Positions 30,442 to 39,172 of a stretch of DNA of 64,000 bases are shown in pieces; the stretch's first letter is position 1, and each line of letters opens with the position of its first letter. A program made the position numbers and the translations under genes. The notes under the pieces were generated by a model, which ran no database searches, had not been told where the DNA came from, and saw nothing but the letters and a program-made list of their open reading frames with translations. This stretch comes from Pseudomonas sp. LS44. GTDB taxonomy: Bacteria > Pseudomonadota > Gammaproteobacteria > Pseudomonadales > Pseudomonadaceae. The DNA is taken from NCBI RefSeq assembly GCF_024730785.1, contig NZ_CP102830.1, positions 3,100,001 through 3,164,000 of the forward strand, in the 5' to 3' direction.

Positions 30442-30912
30442 TCAGGGCGTGACCTGATATCCACGGCCTTGCAGGCAACTGGTATAGGCCGTCGAACTGG
30501 CCGAACTGGCCGCCTGCTCCTGGCTGCGCCGATCCTGGCGGCGCTCTTGACGCTGATGCATGCCGCCAACCACGGCGCCGGCCGCAGCGGTTTCGCCCGC
30601 ACGGTTCTGGCGGTAATCCTGCTTCACATCATCATCGACCCGGTCATACACCTCGTCGTGCTGCCGCCCGCGCACTTCGGCGCCGACCGCGCCAGCAGCG
30701 GCACCTGCCGCCGCGCCGCGCAGCCGTCCACCGACATGCGCGCTGCTGGTGGTCGGGGTGCTGCTGGCCGCATTTGCGGCGATGTTCTGGCAATCGCTCA
30801 TGTCCACTTGCACCTGCTGGGAACTCTGCCCCTTAGTCGGTACCACCGTCTGCGCCTGAACGCTGCCAACGATCAAGGCCGTCAACAAACAGACTCCGGA
30901 AAACTTCTTCAT
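30442..30912 (-). CDS. Glycine-zipper envelope protein
   Basis: A 156-residue exported protein. A signal peptide (MKKFSGVCLLTALIVGSVQAQ) precedes a cysteine-containing segment (DMSDCQNIAANAA) and a glycine-zipper-like membrane segment (GGRLRGAAAGAAAGAVGAEVRG, residues 61-82; a second AAAGAVVGG near 110). The second half is rich in Q and R. Glycine-zipper proteins of this kind are usually outer-membrane or periplasmic, with poorly known roles. ATG 30912 follows GGAGGTGGG. It is divergent from plsB. Confidence 0.75.
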   Translation of the reverse strand: MKKFSGVCLLTALIVGSVQAQTVVPTKGQSSQQVQVDMSDCQNIAANAASSTPTTSSAHVGGRLRGAAAGAAAGAVGAEVRGRQHDEVYDRVDDDVKQDYRQNRAGETAAAGAVVGGMHQRQERRQDRRSQEQAASSASSTAYTSCLQGRGYQVTP

Positions 30913-31132
30913 ACCCACCTCCATTGGCTTCAAGGCACGCTTGGTGCAGTTGCTCGGCCACGTGAGCAGCCTGCGCTGGGATTAAAGGATAGTTGCCGTC
31001 GCCCAACCACCGCCACTCCTCGGCGCATCCGACCAACCGCCGCCCGCGGCTTTTGCCGCGCCTGCGTGAATCCGTCACACTAGCCGGCCCGAGCGCACGC
31101 TCGTTCCATTTTCAGCCGCAGATACCCTCCGT

Positions 31133-33622
31133 ATGACCCGTTCGCCGCTCCATCGCCTTGTATTTGGCACCCTACGCCGCCTGCTGTACCTCTGGGTGCG
31201 CTCGGAAACCATCAATCAGTCCGCCTTCAGCCTCAAACTCGACCGCAGCAAACCAGTGCTCTATGTGCTGCAGCAGCCGTCGCTCAGCGACTTGGCAGTG
31301 CTGGATCACGAGTGCAGCAAGAGCGGGCTGCCACGGCCGGTGCTGCCAGTGGAGGTCGGCGGCCTGCAGGAGCCGGCGGCGTTCTTCTATCTCACTCGCG
31401 AGCCCGATTGGTTCGGCCGCCAGGACAAGCGCGGCGCCTCGCCGACCCTGGTGCGCCTGGTCACGGCCATCGGCCACCAGAGCGCCGAGGATGCGCAGAT
31501 CGTGCCGGTCAGCGTGTTCTGGGGCCAATCGCCGGACCGCGAGACCAGTCCGTGGAAGCTGCTGTTCGCCGACAGCTGGGCGGTCACCGGACGCCTGCGC
31601 CGGCTGCTCAACATCCTCATCCTCGGGCGCAAGACCCGCGTGCAGTTCGCCGCGCCTATCCAGCTGCGCGAGCTGGTCGAACAGGGCAAGGGCCAGGAGC
31701 GCACGCTGCGCATGGTCAACCGCATCCTGCGCGTGCATTTCCGCAATCAGAAGACCGCGGTGATCGGCCCCGACCTGTCGCACCGGCGCAACCTGGTCAA
31801 GGGCCTGATCCATGCGCCGCTGGTGCGCCAGGCGATCACCGACGAGGTCGAGCGCGAGAAGATCTCGGTGGAGAAGGCCGAGGCCCAGGCGCTGCGCTAC
31901 GGCAACGAGATCGCCTCGGACTACGCCTACACTGTGGTGCGTTTCCTCGAAGTGGTGCTCAGCTGGTTCTGGAACAAGATCTACGACGGCATCAAGCTCA
32001 ACAACCTCGACGGCGTGCAGCACATCGCCCAGGGCCACGAGGTGATCTACGTGCCCTGCCACCGCAGCCACATGGATTACCTGCTGCTGTCCTACCTGCT
32101 GTTTCGCAACGGCCTGACGCCGCCGCACATCGCCGCCGGCATCAACCTCAACATGCCGCTGATCGGTGGCCTCTTGCGCCGCGGCGGGGCCTTCTTCATG
32201 CGCCGCACCTTCAAGGGCAACCCGCTGTACACCGCGGTGTTCAACGAGTACCTGCACACCCTGTTCAGCAAGGGCTTCCCGGTCGAGTACTTCGTCGAGG
32301 GCGGCCGCTCGCGTACCGGGCGCATGCTCCAGCCGAAGACCGGCATGCTGGCAATCACCCTGCGCAGCTTCCTGCGTTCCAACCGCCTGCCGATCGTCTT
32401 CGTGCCGGTGTATATCGGCTACGAGCGCGTGCTCGAAGGCCGTACCTATTTGGGCGAACTACGCGGCGCGGCGAAGAAGAAGGAATCGATCTTCGATCTG
32501 TTCAAGGTGATCGGCGCGCTCAAACAGCGCTTCGGTGCCGTGGCGGTCAACTTCGGCGAACCGATCCGCCTCGCCGAATTCCTCGATCAGCAGCAACCCG
32601 GCTGGCGCGAGCAAGAGCTGGGGCCGCAATATCGTCCGGAATGGCTGAACGAGACCACCAGTCGCCTTGCCGAATGCGTGGCCCAGCACCTCAACGAGGC
32701 GGCGGCGGTCAACCCGGTCAATCTGGTGGCTTTGGCGCTGCTCTCCACCGCTAAACTGGCGCTCGACGAACGCGCCCTGGTGCGCGTGCTCGACCTGTAT
32801 CAGAGCCTGCTACGCCAAGTACCCTACTCGCCGCACACCACCTTGCCAGAGGGTGATGGCAAGGCGCTGATCGAGTACGTCAAAGGCATGCAGCTGGTCT
32901 CGGAGCAAAAGGACGCGCTCGGCAAGATCCTCTATCTGGACGAGCAGAATGCCGTCCTGATGACCTACTACCGCAACAACGTGCTGCACATCTTCGCCCT
33001 GCCGGCGCTGCTCGCCAGCTTCTTCCAGAGCAGCGCGCGGATCAGCCGCGAACAGATCCTGCGCTTCACCCGCGCGCTCTACCCCTACCTGCAGTCCGAG
33101 CTGTTCATCCGCTGGTCGCTGGACGAGCTGGATGCGGTGGTCGACCAGTGGCTGAACGCGTTCGTCGAGCGTGGCCTGCTGAAAATCGAAGGCGACGCGT
33201 ATGTGCGCCCGGCACCGAGCTCACGGCAGTTCGTCCTGCTGACCCTGCTCTCACGCGCCATCGTGCAGACCTTGCAGCGCTTCTACATGGCTACCGCGCT
33301 GCTGCTCAACGCCGGGCAGAACGCGATCAGCGCTGAAGAGCTGGAGGATCTGTGCACGGTGATGGCCCAGCGCCTGTCGATCCTGCATGGCCTCAACGCC
33401 CCCGAGTTCTTCGACAAAACGCTGTTCCGTCACTTTATCCAGAGTCTGCTCGACGAGGGCGTGCTGCGCCGTGATGAGGCCGGCAAGCTCAGCCACCACC
33501 CGCAACTGCCCGAAGTGGCGGAAGGCGTGGCCAAGCGCGTGTTGCCGGCGGAGATCCGCCTGTCGATCCGCCAGGTAGCGCTGGAGCGCGGCGAGGAAGC
33601 GCCGGCCGAAGCACCGGTGTAG
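31133..33622 (+). CDS. plsB: Glycerol-3-phosphate 1-O-acyltransferase
   Basis: PlsB transfers an acyl chain to position 1 of glycerol 3-phosphate, the first step of phospholipid synthesis, at the inner membrane. The 829-residue protein has the acyltransferase motifs in order: block I HRSHMD (H310-D315), block [15 protein letters not shown], block [17 protein letters not shown] and block [13 protein letters not shown]. Length is right for the family (about 830). It is followed by its own terminator. It makes the phosphatidate precursor used by CdsA elsewhere in the window. Confidence 0.96.
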   Translation: MTRSPLHRLVFGTLRRLLYLWVRSETINQSAFSLKLDRSKPVLYVLQQPSLSDLAVLDHECSKSGLPRPVLPVEVGGLQEPAAFFYLTREPDWFGRQDKRGASPTLVRLVTAIGHQSAEDAQIVPVSVFWGQSPDRETSPWKLLFADSWAVTGRLRRLLNILILGRKTRVQFAAPIQLRELVEQGKGQERTLRMVNRILRVHFRNQKTAVIGPDLSHRRNLVKGLIHAPLVRQAITDEVEREKISVEKAEAQALRYGNEIASDYAYTVVRFLEVVLSWFWNKIYDGIKLNNLDGVQHIAQGHEVIYVPCHRSHMDYLLLSYLLFRNGLTPPHIAAGINLNMPLIGGLLRRGGAFFMRRTFKGNPLYTAVFNEYLHTLFSKGFPVEYFVEGGRSRTGRMLQPKTGMLAITLRSFLRSNRLPIVFVPVYIGYERVLEGRTYLGELRGAAKKKESIFDLFKVIGALKQRFGAVAVNFGEPIRLAEFLDQQQPGWREQELGPQYRPEWLNETTSRLAECVAQHLNEAAAVNPVNLVALALLSTAKLALDERALVRVLDLYQSLLRQVPYSPHTTLPEGDGKALIEYVKGMQLVSEQKDALGKILYLDEQNAVLMTYYRNNVLHIFALPALLASFFQSSARISREQILRFTRALYPYLQSELFIRWSLDELDAVVDQWLNAFVERGLLKIEGDAYVRPAPSSRQFVLLTLLSRAIVQTLQRFYMATALLLNAGQNAISAEELEDLCTVMAQRLSILHGLNAPEFFDKTLFRHFIQSLLDEGVLRRDEAGKLSHHPQLPEVAEGVAKRVLPAEIRLSIRQVALERGEEAPAEAPV

Positions 33623-33640
33623 ATCGACTGTCGCCATGTA

Positions 33641-33669
33641 AAAGGGCCGCTCGTTGCGGCCCTTCTTTA
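33641..33669 (+). terminator. Rho-independent terminator after plsB
   Basis: A 9-bp stem (AAGGGCCGC and GCGGCCCTT, 5-nt loop) is followed by CTTTATT. It lies 19 bp after the plsB stop and between convergent genes. Confidence 0.8.
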
Positions 33670-33682
33670 TTGCACCGGTGAA

Positions 33683-34558
33683 TCAGCCCGGCGCCGGCAC
33701 CTCGTGCTGGCGGAACCAGTCCAGCACGTCGTCCCACAACGGCTGCGCACGCTGGCGGAAATAGCCCATGTGGCCGATCGCGCCGAGCCCGTCGCGCGGG
33801 TCGATGTCCCGCCGCTGCAGCGGGGCATTGCAATAGGCCTGCACAAAGGCGTCGCGCGAGCGCGGCAGCGCCCACAGGTCGTCCAGAGCGTTGGCCGCGA
33901 TGATCGGCGTACGCACCGCAGCAAACCGCTCGGCGACATGGGCCATGGCCGGGTCGTCGAAGAAGTAGTGGGGAAACCTGCACCAGTGCCGCCACTGCCG
34001 GTACACGCCGAGGGGCAGATCCTCGCCCATGCCCAACTTGCTCCACGGCATGTAGCCGTGCCGGCGGGCCAGCAGCGGGAGCAGCAGGCTCCACATCAGG
34101 CGCACGCGCCAGCGCTCCAGCGGCGGCATCCAGCCGTGCCAGCCGGCGCCGGTGGCGAAGGTGTAGAAACGCGCCACCCGGTGATGGTTGGGCAGCAGGC
34201 CGAAGGCGTGGCCGCCGAAGGAATGGCCGACCATGAACAGCGGCACCTCGTCGCTGGCCATGGCCTCGACCGCCGCGGCCAGGTCGAGGTGCGCCCAATC
34301 CAGGTAGGCCATCTCGAAGCCCTTGAGCGTGGCCGGCGCGGACTGGCCTATGCCCCGATAGTCCAGAGTCATGACCGTGAAGCCCTGGGCGCTGGCGTAT
34401 TCGGCGAAGCGCCGGTAGAAGCCCTGCGGCACGCCGGTGGCGCCGGCCATCAGCAGATGCCCCTTGCGCGGACCCTGCGCGGCAAAGCGCGTGGCGGCGA
34501 TGCGGTAGCCATCGGCCGCCAACAAGGTGACGGCCTCGCCCTGCACAATACTGTTCAT
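33683..34558 (-). CDS. Alpha/beta hydrolase family protein
   Basis: A 291-residue cytosolic alpha/beta-hydrolase of the COG4757 type. The nucleophile elbow is VGHSFGGHAFG (about residue 103), an oxyanion-side motif appears in LLMAGATGVPQGFYRRFAEYA, and the catalytic acid and histidine are probably in ALDDLWALPRS and GAIGHMGYFR. Its ATG overlaps the TetR gene stop in an ATGA, so the two form an autoregulated pair. The substrate is unknown; an ester, lactone or lipid is plausible. Confidence 0.85.
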   Translation of the reverse strand: MNSIVQGEAVTLLAADGYRIAATRFAAQGPRKGHLLMAGATGVPQGFYRRFAEYASAQGFTVMTLDYRGIGQSAPATLKGFEMAYLDWAHLDLAAAVEAMASDEVPLFMVGHSFGGHAFGLLPNHHRVARFYTFATGAGWHGWMPPLERWRVRLMWSLLLPLLARRHGYMPWSKLGMGEDLPLGVYRQWRHWCRFPHYFFDDPAMAHVAERFAAVRTPIIAANALDDLWALPRSRDAFVQAYCNAPLQRRDIDPRDGLGAIGHMGYFRQRAQPLWDDVLDWFRQHEVPAPG

Positions 34559-35160
34559 CGTGTAACTCCCACTGCTTCGATTTCCCCGCCGATCCATTCC
34601 AGCAGCAGGTTCATGGTGACTTGTAGCGCCTGCCCGTCGCCGGCGACCCGCGCCTGCAGCAGTGCTCCCTCATAGGCCGCGACGGTGAGCGTGGCCAACG
34701 CCCCAGCCCGCTCCTCCGGCACGCCCGCCTGACCCAGCAGACCGGCCAGCAGTTGGCGGATCTCGGCAAAGCCGGCGGCCAGGGCCGCGCGCAGGGTCTG
34801 GTCGTCGGCACCCGACTCCAGCGCCACGGTGGCCAGCGGGCAGCCGCGCTCGAAGCCGCTCTGCTCGAGTTGCCGGCGTGCCTGCTCCAGCCAGACGCGC
34901 AGCACCTGCAACGCCTCGCCCTGGCTGGCCTGCAACTGCGTGAGCGTGGCGCGCAGGTGCGCCACCACGGCCTGGATGGCCGCGACCGCCAACTCGACCT
35001 TGCCGCCGGGGAAATGGTGATAGAGCACGCCCTTGGGCGCGCCGGCCTGGGCCAGCACCTCGTTCACCCCCACGCCATGCAGGCCGCGACGCTGCAGCGC
35101 GTCGGCCATGGCGGCGATCAGCCGCTCGCGGGTATTGGGTTGTTCTGTAGGTTTGTTCAT
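34555..35160 (-). CDS. TetR family transcriptional regulator
   Basis: A 201-residue TetR/AcrR regulator. The helix-turn-helix is in the N-terminus (GLHGVGVNEVLAQAGAPKGVLYHHFPGGKVEL, residues 28-59), and the C-terminal ligand region resembles the TetR_C_16/LfrR-type group. ATG 35160 is preferred to the TTG-type upstream start. A strong dyad (35174-35189) lies 14 bp upstream, so it probably represses itself and the coupled hydrolase gene. Confidence 0.9.
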   Translation of the reverse strand: MNKPTEQPNTRERLIAAMADALQRRGLHGVGVNEVLAQAGAPKGVLYHHFPGGKVELAVAAIQAVVAHLRATLTQLQASQGEALQVLRVWLEQARRQLEQSGFERGCPLATVALESGADDQTLRAALAAGFAEIRQLLAGLLGQAGVPEERAGALATLTVAAYEGALLQARVAGDGQALQVTMNLLLEWIGGEIEAVGVTR

Positions 35161-35173
35161 GGCGAAAAATCTA

Positions 35174-35189
35174 TAGACCGTTCGGTCTA
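35174..35189. promoter_or_regulatory. TetR-type operator TAGACCG-TT-CGGTCTA
   Basis: Two perfect 7-nt arms with a 2-nt spacer sit just upstream of the TetR gene. The TAGACCG/CGGTCTA half-sites resemble the operators of NemR-type TetR regulators. Confidence 0.75.
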
Positions 35190-35277
35190 GAGTCAAGTCC
35201 GCCGCCCGCCCTGCGGTTTGGCGCGCCTTCTCGGCTCGGGTAAGCTCGCGACTCCCCTCGCCCGACGGAAAACACCC

Positions 35278-35955
35278 ATGCTCCGCCTCGCCACCCTATT
35301 CGCCAGCCTCGCCCTATCCGCCCACGTCTCTGCCCTGTCACTCACCGATCTCAGCCAGAGCGACGCCAGCGGCGGCCTCAAGGATGCACTGAGCCAGGGC
35401 GCCAAAGTCGCCGTACAGCAACTGGGTAAACCCGGTGGTTTCAACGACAACCCCGAGGTGCGCATCGAGCTGCCAGGCAACCTCGGCAAAGCCGCCAAGA
35501 CCATGAAGCTGATGGGCATGGGCGCGCAGGTCGAACAGCTGGAAAGCAGCATGAACAAGGCCGCCGAGGCTGCCGTGCCGCAGGCCCAGGCGCTGCTGGT
35601 CGACGCGGTGAAGAAGATGACCGTGCAGGATGCCAAGGGCATCCTCAGCGGCCCGGACGACGCCGCCACGCAATACCTGAACAAGACCAGCCGCGAGCAG
35701 ATTCGCGCCAAGTTCCTGCCGATCGTCAAACAGGCCACCGACAAAGTCGGCCTGGCGCAGCAGTACAACGCCTTCGCCGGTCAGGCGGCGGCGTTCGGCG
35801 TCGGCAATGCCAAGGCTTCCAGCATCGAGAACTACGTGACCGAAGAAGCCCTCGACGGCTTGTTCAAGATGATTGCCGAGCAGGAAGCCGGCATCCGTCA
35901 AAACCCAGCCGGTGCGGCGACCAGTCTGGCGAAAAAGGTGTTTGGGGCGCTGTGA
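35278..35955 (+). CDS. DUF4197 family exported protein
   Basis: A 225-residue exported protein with signal peptide MLRLATLFASLALSAHVSA followed by the DUF4197 domain (LSQSDASGGLKDALSQGAKVAVQQLGKPGGFNDNPEVRIELPG and NYVTEEALDGLFKMIAEQEAGIRQNPAGAAT). The fold is helical and the function is unknown. The start ATG 35278 fits the signal peptide. Confidence 0.85.
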   Translation: MLRLATLFASLALSAHVSALSLTDLSQSDASGGLKDALSQGAKVAVQQLGKPGGFNDNPEVRIELPGNLGKAAKTMKLMGMGAQVEQLESSMNKAAEAAVPQAQALLVDAVKKMTVQDAKGILSGPDDAATQYLNKTSREQIRAKFLPIVKQATDKVGLAQQYNAFAGQAAAFGVGNAKASSIENYVTEEALDGLFKMIAEQEAGIRQNPAGAATSLAKKVFGAL

Positions 35956-35974
35956 ATTGTTTGTCACCGGCCCA

Positions 35975-36076
35975 GTAGGACGGACCGGAACGCCGGCCGC
36001 TCAGGAGCGCAGCGAACAGTCCGCCGCCGTGCTTGCCGCCGCTACATTGGCGTACTGCTACGCGAGTACGCCCTAC
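35975..36076. repeat. REP-like inverted repeat
   Basis: The element starts GTAGGACGGACCGGAACG and ends GTACGCCCTAC. It is related over much of its length to 41153-41247 and in part to 15564-15633. Confidence 0.65.
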
Positions 36077-36218
36077 CGCAACCGCCACCCTAGCCCTCGC
36101 CCATATATGGGAGGGCGCTAAGTCGAAAGGGGCCGGGGGAGAGGGAAAGGGCCGACCAGCGAAACCCAAGCCTCGGCCTTACAATGCCGCTCTGTCCCTC
36201 CGCGCTCCCGGATAACTC

Positions 36219-37082
36219 ATGGATATCGAGCTCGCCCGCACCTTCCTCGAAATCACCCGCTGCGGCAGCTTCATCGCCGCTGCCGAGCGCTTGCATGTCA
36301 CCCAGACGGCCATCACCGCGCGGGTGCAGAACCTCGAAAGCCAGCTCAACTGCAAGCTGTTCGTACGCAACCGCGCGGGTGCCAAGCTGACCGCCGATGG
36401 CGAGGCGTTCGTCGTCTATGCCAATCAGCTGGTGCAAACCTGGGAGGCCGCCCAGCGCGATCTGCCGTTGCTCGAGGGCTACCGCAACGTGCTGCATGTG
36501 GGCGGCGAAGTCAGCCTATGCAATCCGCTGATGCTCAGTTGGGTGCATGTACTGCGCGAGCAGATTCCCAGCCACGCGATCCGCGCCGAAGTTGGCGATG
36601 GTCAGCGCCTGCTGCGCCAGTTGGAACTCGGCGTGCTGGACGCCGCGCTGGTCTACCAGCCGGCCTACTGGCCCGGCATGCAGGTGGAGGAATTGCTCGA
36701 GGAAAAACTCATCCAGATCCGCTTGCCAGGTAACCCCGAGCCTTATGTGTACATCGACTGGGGCGAAGGCTTCCGCCGTCAGCACGACGCGGCGTTGCCG
36801 GACAAAGCCAAGGCTGCCCTGACCTTCAACCTCGGCCCGCTGGCCCTGCAATACATTCTTGAGCATGGCGGCGCCGGCTACTTCCGCACGCGCGTGGTGC
36901 AGAGCTACCTGGACAGCGGCGTCCTGGAGCGCGTGCCCAAGGCCCCGGAGTTCAGTTACCCGACCTACCTGGTGTATTCCCGCGAGCGCGATTCGGCGGC
37001 GTTGCAGCAGGCGTTCCAACTGCTGCGCGAAGTGGTGCGCAGCGACAGCGACTGGTCGCAGCGCTGGGACCCGGTGATCTAG
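36219..37082 (+). CDS. LysR family transcriptional regulator
   Basis: A 287-residue LysR regulator. The N-terminal winged helix-turn-helix is ELARTFLEITRCGSFIAAAERLHVTQTAITARVQNLE (residues 4-40), and the rest is a PBP2-type effector domain. No divergent target gene is visible. Its TAG stop overlaps the first base of the downstream 159-bp element, so the insertion may have shaped the C-terminus (RWDPVI). Confidence 0.9.
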   Translation: MDIELARTFLEITRCGSFIAAAERLHVTQTAITARVQNLESQLNCKLFVRNRAGAKLTADGEAFVVYANQLVQTWEAAQRDLPLLEGYRNVLHVGGEVSLCNPLMLSWVHVLREQIPSHAIRAEVGDGQRLLRQLELGVLDAALVYQPAYWPGMQVEELLEEKLIQIRLPGNPEPYVYIDWGEGFRRQHDAALPDKAKAALTFNLGPLALQYILEHGGAGYFRTRVVQSYLDSGVLERVPKAPEFSYPTYLVYSRERDSAALQQAFQLLREVVRSDSDWSQRWDPVI

Positions 37083-37240
37083 TGGCCTGTTTGGTTAATT
37101 CAGTTAGTCAATTTCGGCGCCTGAGACCCTGATACTGCGCTACCGCTCCTCGCCATAGCCTTGCTATGACTCGTCGCGGCGCCTTGTCTCAGAGCCTCAG
37201 TCATCCGAACTTGAGATAACCAATTAACCGCACAGGCCAC
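37082..37240 (-). mobile_element. 159-bp MITE-like element, copy 2 (inverted relative to copy 1)
   Basis: The element reads GTGGCCTGTTTGG at the left and its variant complement at the right, with CTA before and TAG after. It is the inverted, 97 percent identical partner of 30237-30395. Confidence 0.85.
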
Positions 37241-37274
37241 TAGCAACCGCGTATAAGACTCGCCGCACGGGTCG

Positions 37275-37334
37275 GTAGGAGCGAATTCATTCGCGCAAGG
37301 GCCACACCTTGATCGCGGATAAATCCGCTCCTAC
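37275..37334. repeat. REP pair, GTAGGAGCGAATTCATTCGC family (degenerate right arm)
   Basis: The left arm is identical to the arm at 17302. The right arm (ATCGCGGATAAATCCGCTCCTAC) has diverged. The 37083-37432 gap otherwise shows nothing coding. Confidence 0.75.
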
Positions 37335-37432
37335 ACAAAGCTTTCGCCGCGCCTACGGAACGGTCGCCGCCCCAGCCTCAAAAAGCATTTCCGTGCAGCT
37401 GGTGGCCTGGCAGCTGCCTATTTTGGCTAGCC

Positions 37433-38572
37433 CTACCCCAGATGCACGATCAGATCGCGGTGCAGCGCGGCGATCAGATCGGTCTGCGTGACGATCCCCA
37501 CCAATTCGCCCTGTTCCAGCACCGGCAGGCAATGCAGGCCCTGTTCGGACAGCAGCGGAATCAGCTCGACCACATGCGCATCGCTACCCACCCAGGTCAC
37601 CGGTTGACTCATCACCCGGCTCAGCGGCACATCGCGGCGCAGTCCCAGGCGCCCGAGGAAGTCCGAGTGCGGTGCGCGCCGCGAATGGCCGAGCAGGTCG
37701 ATCAGGCTGACGACACCGACTAACCGGCGCTCCTCGTCGAGCACCGGCAAGGCCTTCAAGTGATGGTATTCGAGCACGCGCAAGGCCTGCTCCACAGTGG
37801 TTTCCGGCGTCGCACATTGCACATCGCGGGACATGATCTGCCCGGCGCGGATATCGCCCATGCTGCGCCGCAGAGCGTACTTTTCCGTGGCGCGGACGAT
37901 CTGCTCAAGATCCTCGCGGGTCACGTCGACGAACTCACCGATATCCTCCAGCGCCTGGTCGAGGTCGGCCGAAGTGATGCCGACGCGCTCCTGCGGCGCC
38001 ACGTCCTGGGTGTGATGCATCTCGGCAGCCGGCGTGCCATGCGGCTTGGGGTAACGCACGCGGGTCAGGTTGTTGTAGAGCAGTGCGCAGGCCAGCAGGC
38101 ATAGCGCATTGAGCATCACCGGCGCGAGCACCTGCAGGCCCATCTCGGCCAGGTCCGGCCCGCCCATGGCCACGCAAAACGCCACCGCGCCACCGGGCGG
38201 ATGCAGGCAGCGCAACGGGCACATCAGCGCCAGCGCAACCCCGACCGCCAGGCTCGCAGTAACCAACGAAGCGCCGCCGACCTGCACCAGCGCCAGGGCC
38301 ACCAGAGTCGCCACCAGATAGCTGCCGACAATCGACCAGGGTTGCGCCAGCGCACCGGAAGACACCGCGAACAACAGGATCGCCGAAGCACCCAGCGGGC
38401 CGACCAGATGCGCGGCCACCGGCGCGCCGAACAACTGGTAGCACACCCAGGTACTCAGCAATACACCCAACGCGGCGCCGAGCCCGGCACGCAACCATTC
38501 GCGCGGGCGAGTATTCATGGCGGGAGGATTGAAGCTGTGCAGCCAATTGGCCAAGGAAAGGCGTTGCGTCAT
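37433..38572 (-). CDS. HPP family membrane protein with CBS domain pair
   Basis: A 379-residue protein with an N-terminal HPP domain of four or five membrane helices (LRAGLGAALGVLLSTWVCY onward, HPP motif CLHPPGGAVAF near residue 125). A cytosolic pair of CBS domains follows (IMSRDVQCATPETTVEQALRVL and VMSQPVTWVGSDAHVVELIPLL). CBS pairs usually bind adenosine nucleotides and gate the attached domain. HPP proteins have been linked to nitrite transport in chloroplasts and cyanobacteria; a role here is not shown. No strong ribosome site distinguishes ATG 38572 from GTG 38584. Confidence 0.85.
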   Translation of the reverse strand: MTQRLSLANWLHSFNPPAMNTRPREWLRAGLGAALGVLLSTWVCYQLFGAPVAAHLVGPLGASAILLFAVSSGALAQPWSIVGSYLVATLVALALVQVGGASLVTASLAVGVALALMCPLRCLHPPGGAVAFCVAMGGPDLAEMGLQVLAPVMLNALCLLACALLYNNLTRVRYPKPHGTPAAEMHHTQDVAPQERVGITSADLDQALEDIGEFVDVTREDLEQIVRATEKYALRRSMGDIRAGQIMSRDVQCATPETTVEQALRVLEYHHLKALPVLDEERRLVGVVSLIDLLGHSRRAPHSDFLGRLGLRRDVPLSRVMSQPVTWVGSDAHVVELIPLLSEQGLHCLPVLEQGELVGIVTQTDLIAALHRDLIVHLG

Positions 38573-38643
38573 GAGGTCCGGCACTGAGATTGGAAAGATG
38601 AAATTAAAGGCTATGTGCTCGTTAAGTGTTGCGCATCGCTTTT

Positions 38644-38748
38644 GTAGGGTGGGTTAGCCGCGTAGCGGCGTAACCCACCAGCGGTGCCGAGCTGAGCATC
38701 AGTGTCCAGCAGAGTCGGTGGGTTACGCCTACGGCTAACCCACCCTAC
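38644..38748. repeat. Inverted repeat GTAGGGTGGGTTAGCC family
   Basis: Arms GTAGGGTGGGTTAGCCG and CGGCTAACCCACCCTAC, each carrying a nested CGTAACCCACC hairpin, bound the element. A relative is at 61792-61899. The 38573-38943 gap otherwise contains only the ccoNQ terminator. Confidence 0.8.
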
Positions 38749-38846
38749 GGCTCATTGCTGCAGGCATCACCTAGTGGGCCTGCACGTCTCGACACGCAAC
38801 TGGGACATAACCAAATTAAAAAGCTGAGATTAACAACCGAGAGTGA

Positions 38847-38882
38847 AAATAAAGAAGGTCCGCGCAACACAGCTCGCGGACC
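38847..38882 (-). terminator. Rho-independent terminator of the ccoN-ccoQ unit
   Basis: An 8-bp stem (GGTCCGCG and CGCGGACC, 10-nt loop) is followed on the minus strand by TTCTTTATTTT. It lies 62 bp after the small CcoQ-like gene. Confidence 0.75.
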
Positions 38883-38943
38883 TAAAGCGTGCCTGGGGTA
38901 AGACACGATTCCCATCCCTGGGTATGGAAAAAATGGTTAACGT

Positions 38944-39162
38944 TCAGGCATCCAGTCGACCCGTTGGCCGTTCGCAGGCGAACTCGCTCTGCGGCGTGAT
39001 CACCCGCGCGCAGACCCGCCCGGTGGCGGCGCTCATGTTGCGCGCGGCCTGCGGGTCATCGGCGAACGGCTGCAGCGCCGCTTGCTCCAAGTCATCTGCC
39101 GAGCGCAGGCCGATGCAGCCGTAAAGCCCCACGCAAAACACCACTATGCCGAAGACAAACAT
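38944..39162 (-). CDS. CcoQ-like small membrane protein
   Basis: A 72-residue protein with one N-terminal membrane segment (MFVFGIVVFCVGLYGCIGL) and then DDLEQAALQPFADDPQAA. The latter matches the EAANLPFADD-type motif of CcoQ, the small cbb3 oxidase subunit. It is 10 bp after orphan ccoN, with GAGGAG before ATG 39162. A lipobox-like LYGC is also present, so a lipoprotein is an alternative. After the PFADD motif comes an unusual tail of about 35 residues with two cysteines. Confidence 0.65.
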   Translation of the reverse strand: MFVFGIVVFCVGLYGCIGLRSADDLEQAALQPFADDPQAARNMSAATGRVCARVITPQSEFACERPTGRLDA

Positions 39163-39172
39163 CCGCAACTCC

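Noticed and set aside
38573..38943. Possible CRISPR or tandem repeat
   Set aside because: The repeated words form one inverted-repeat pair, not regularly spaced direct repeats.
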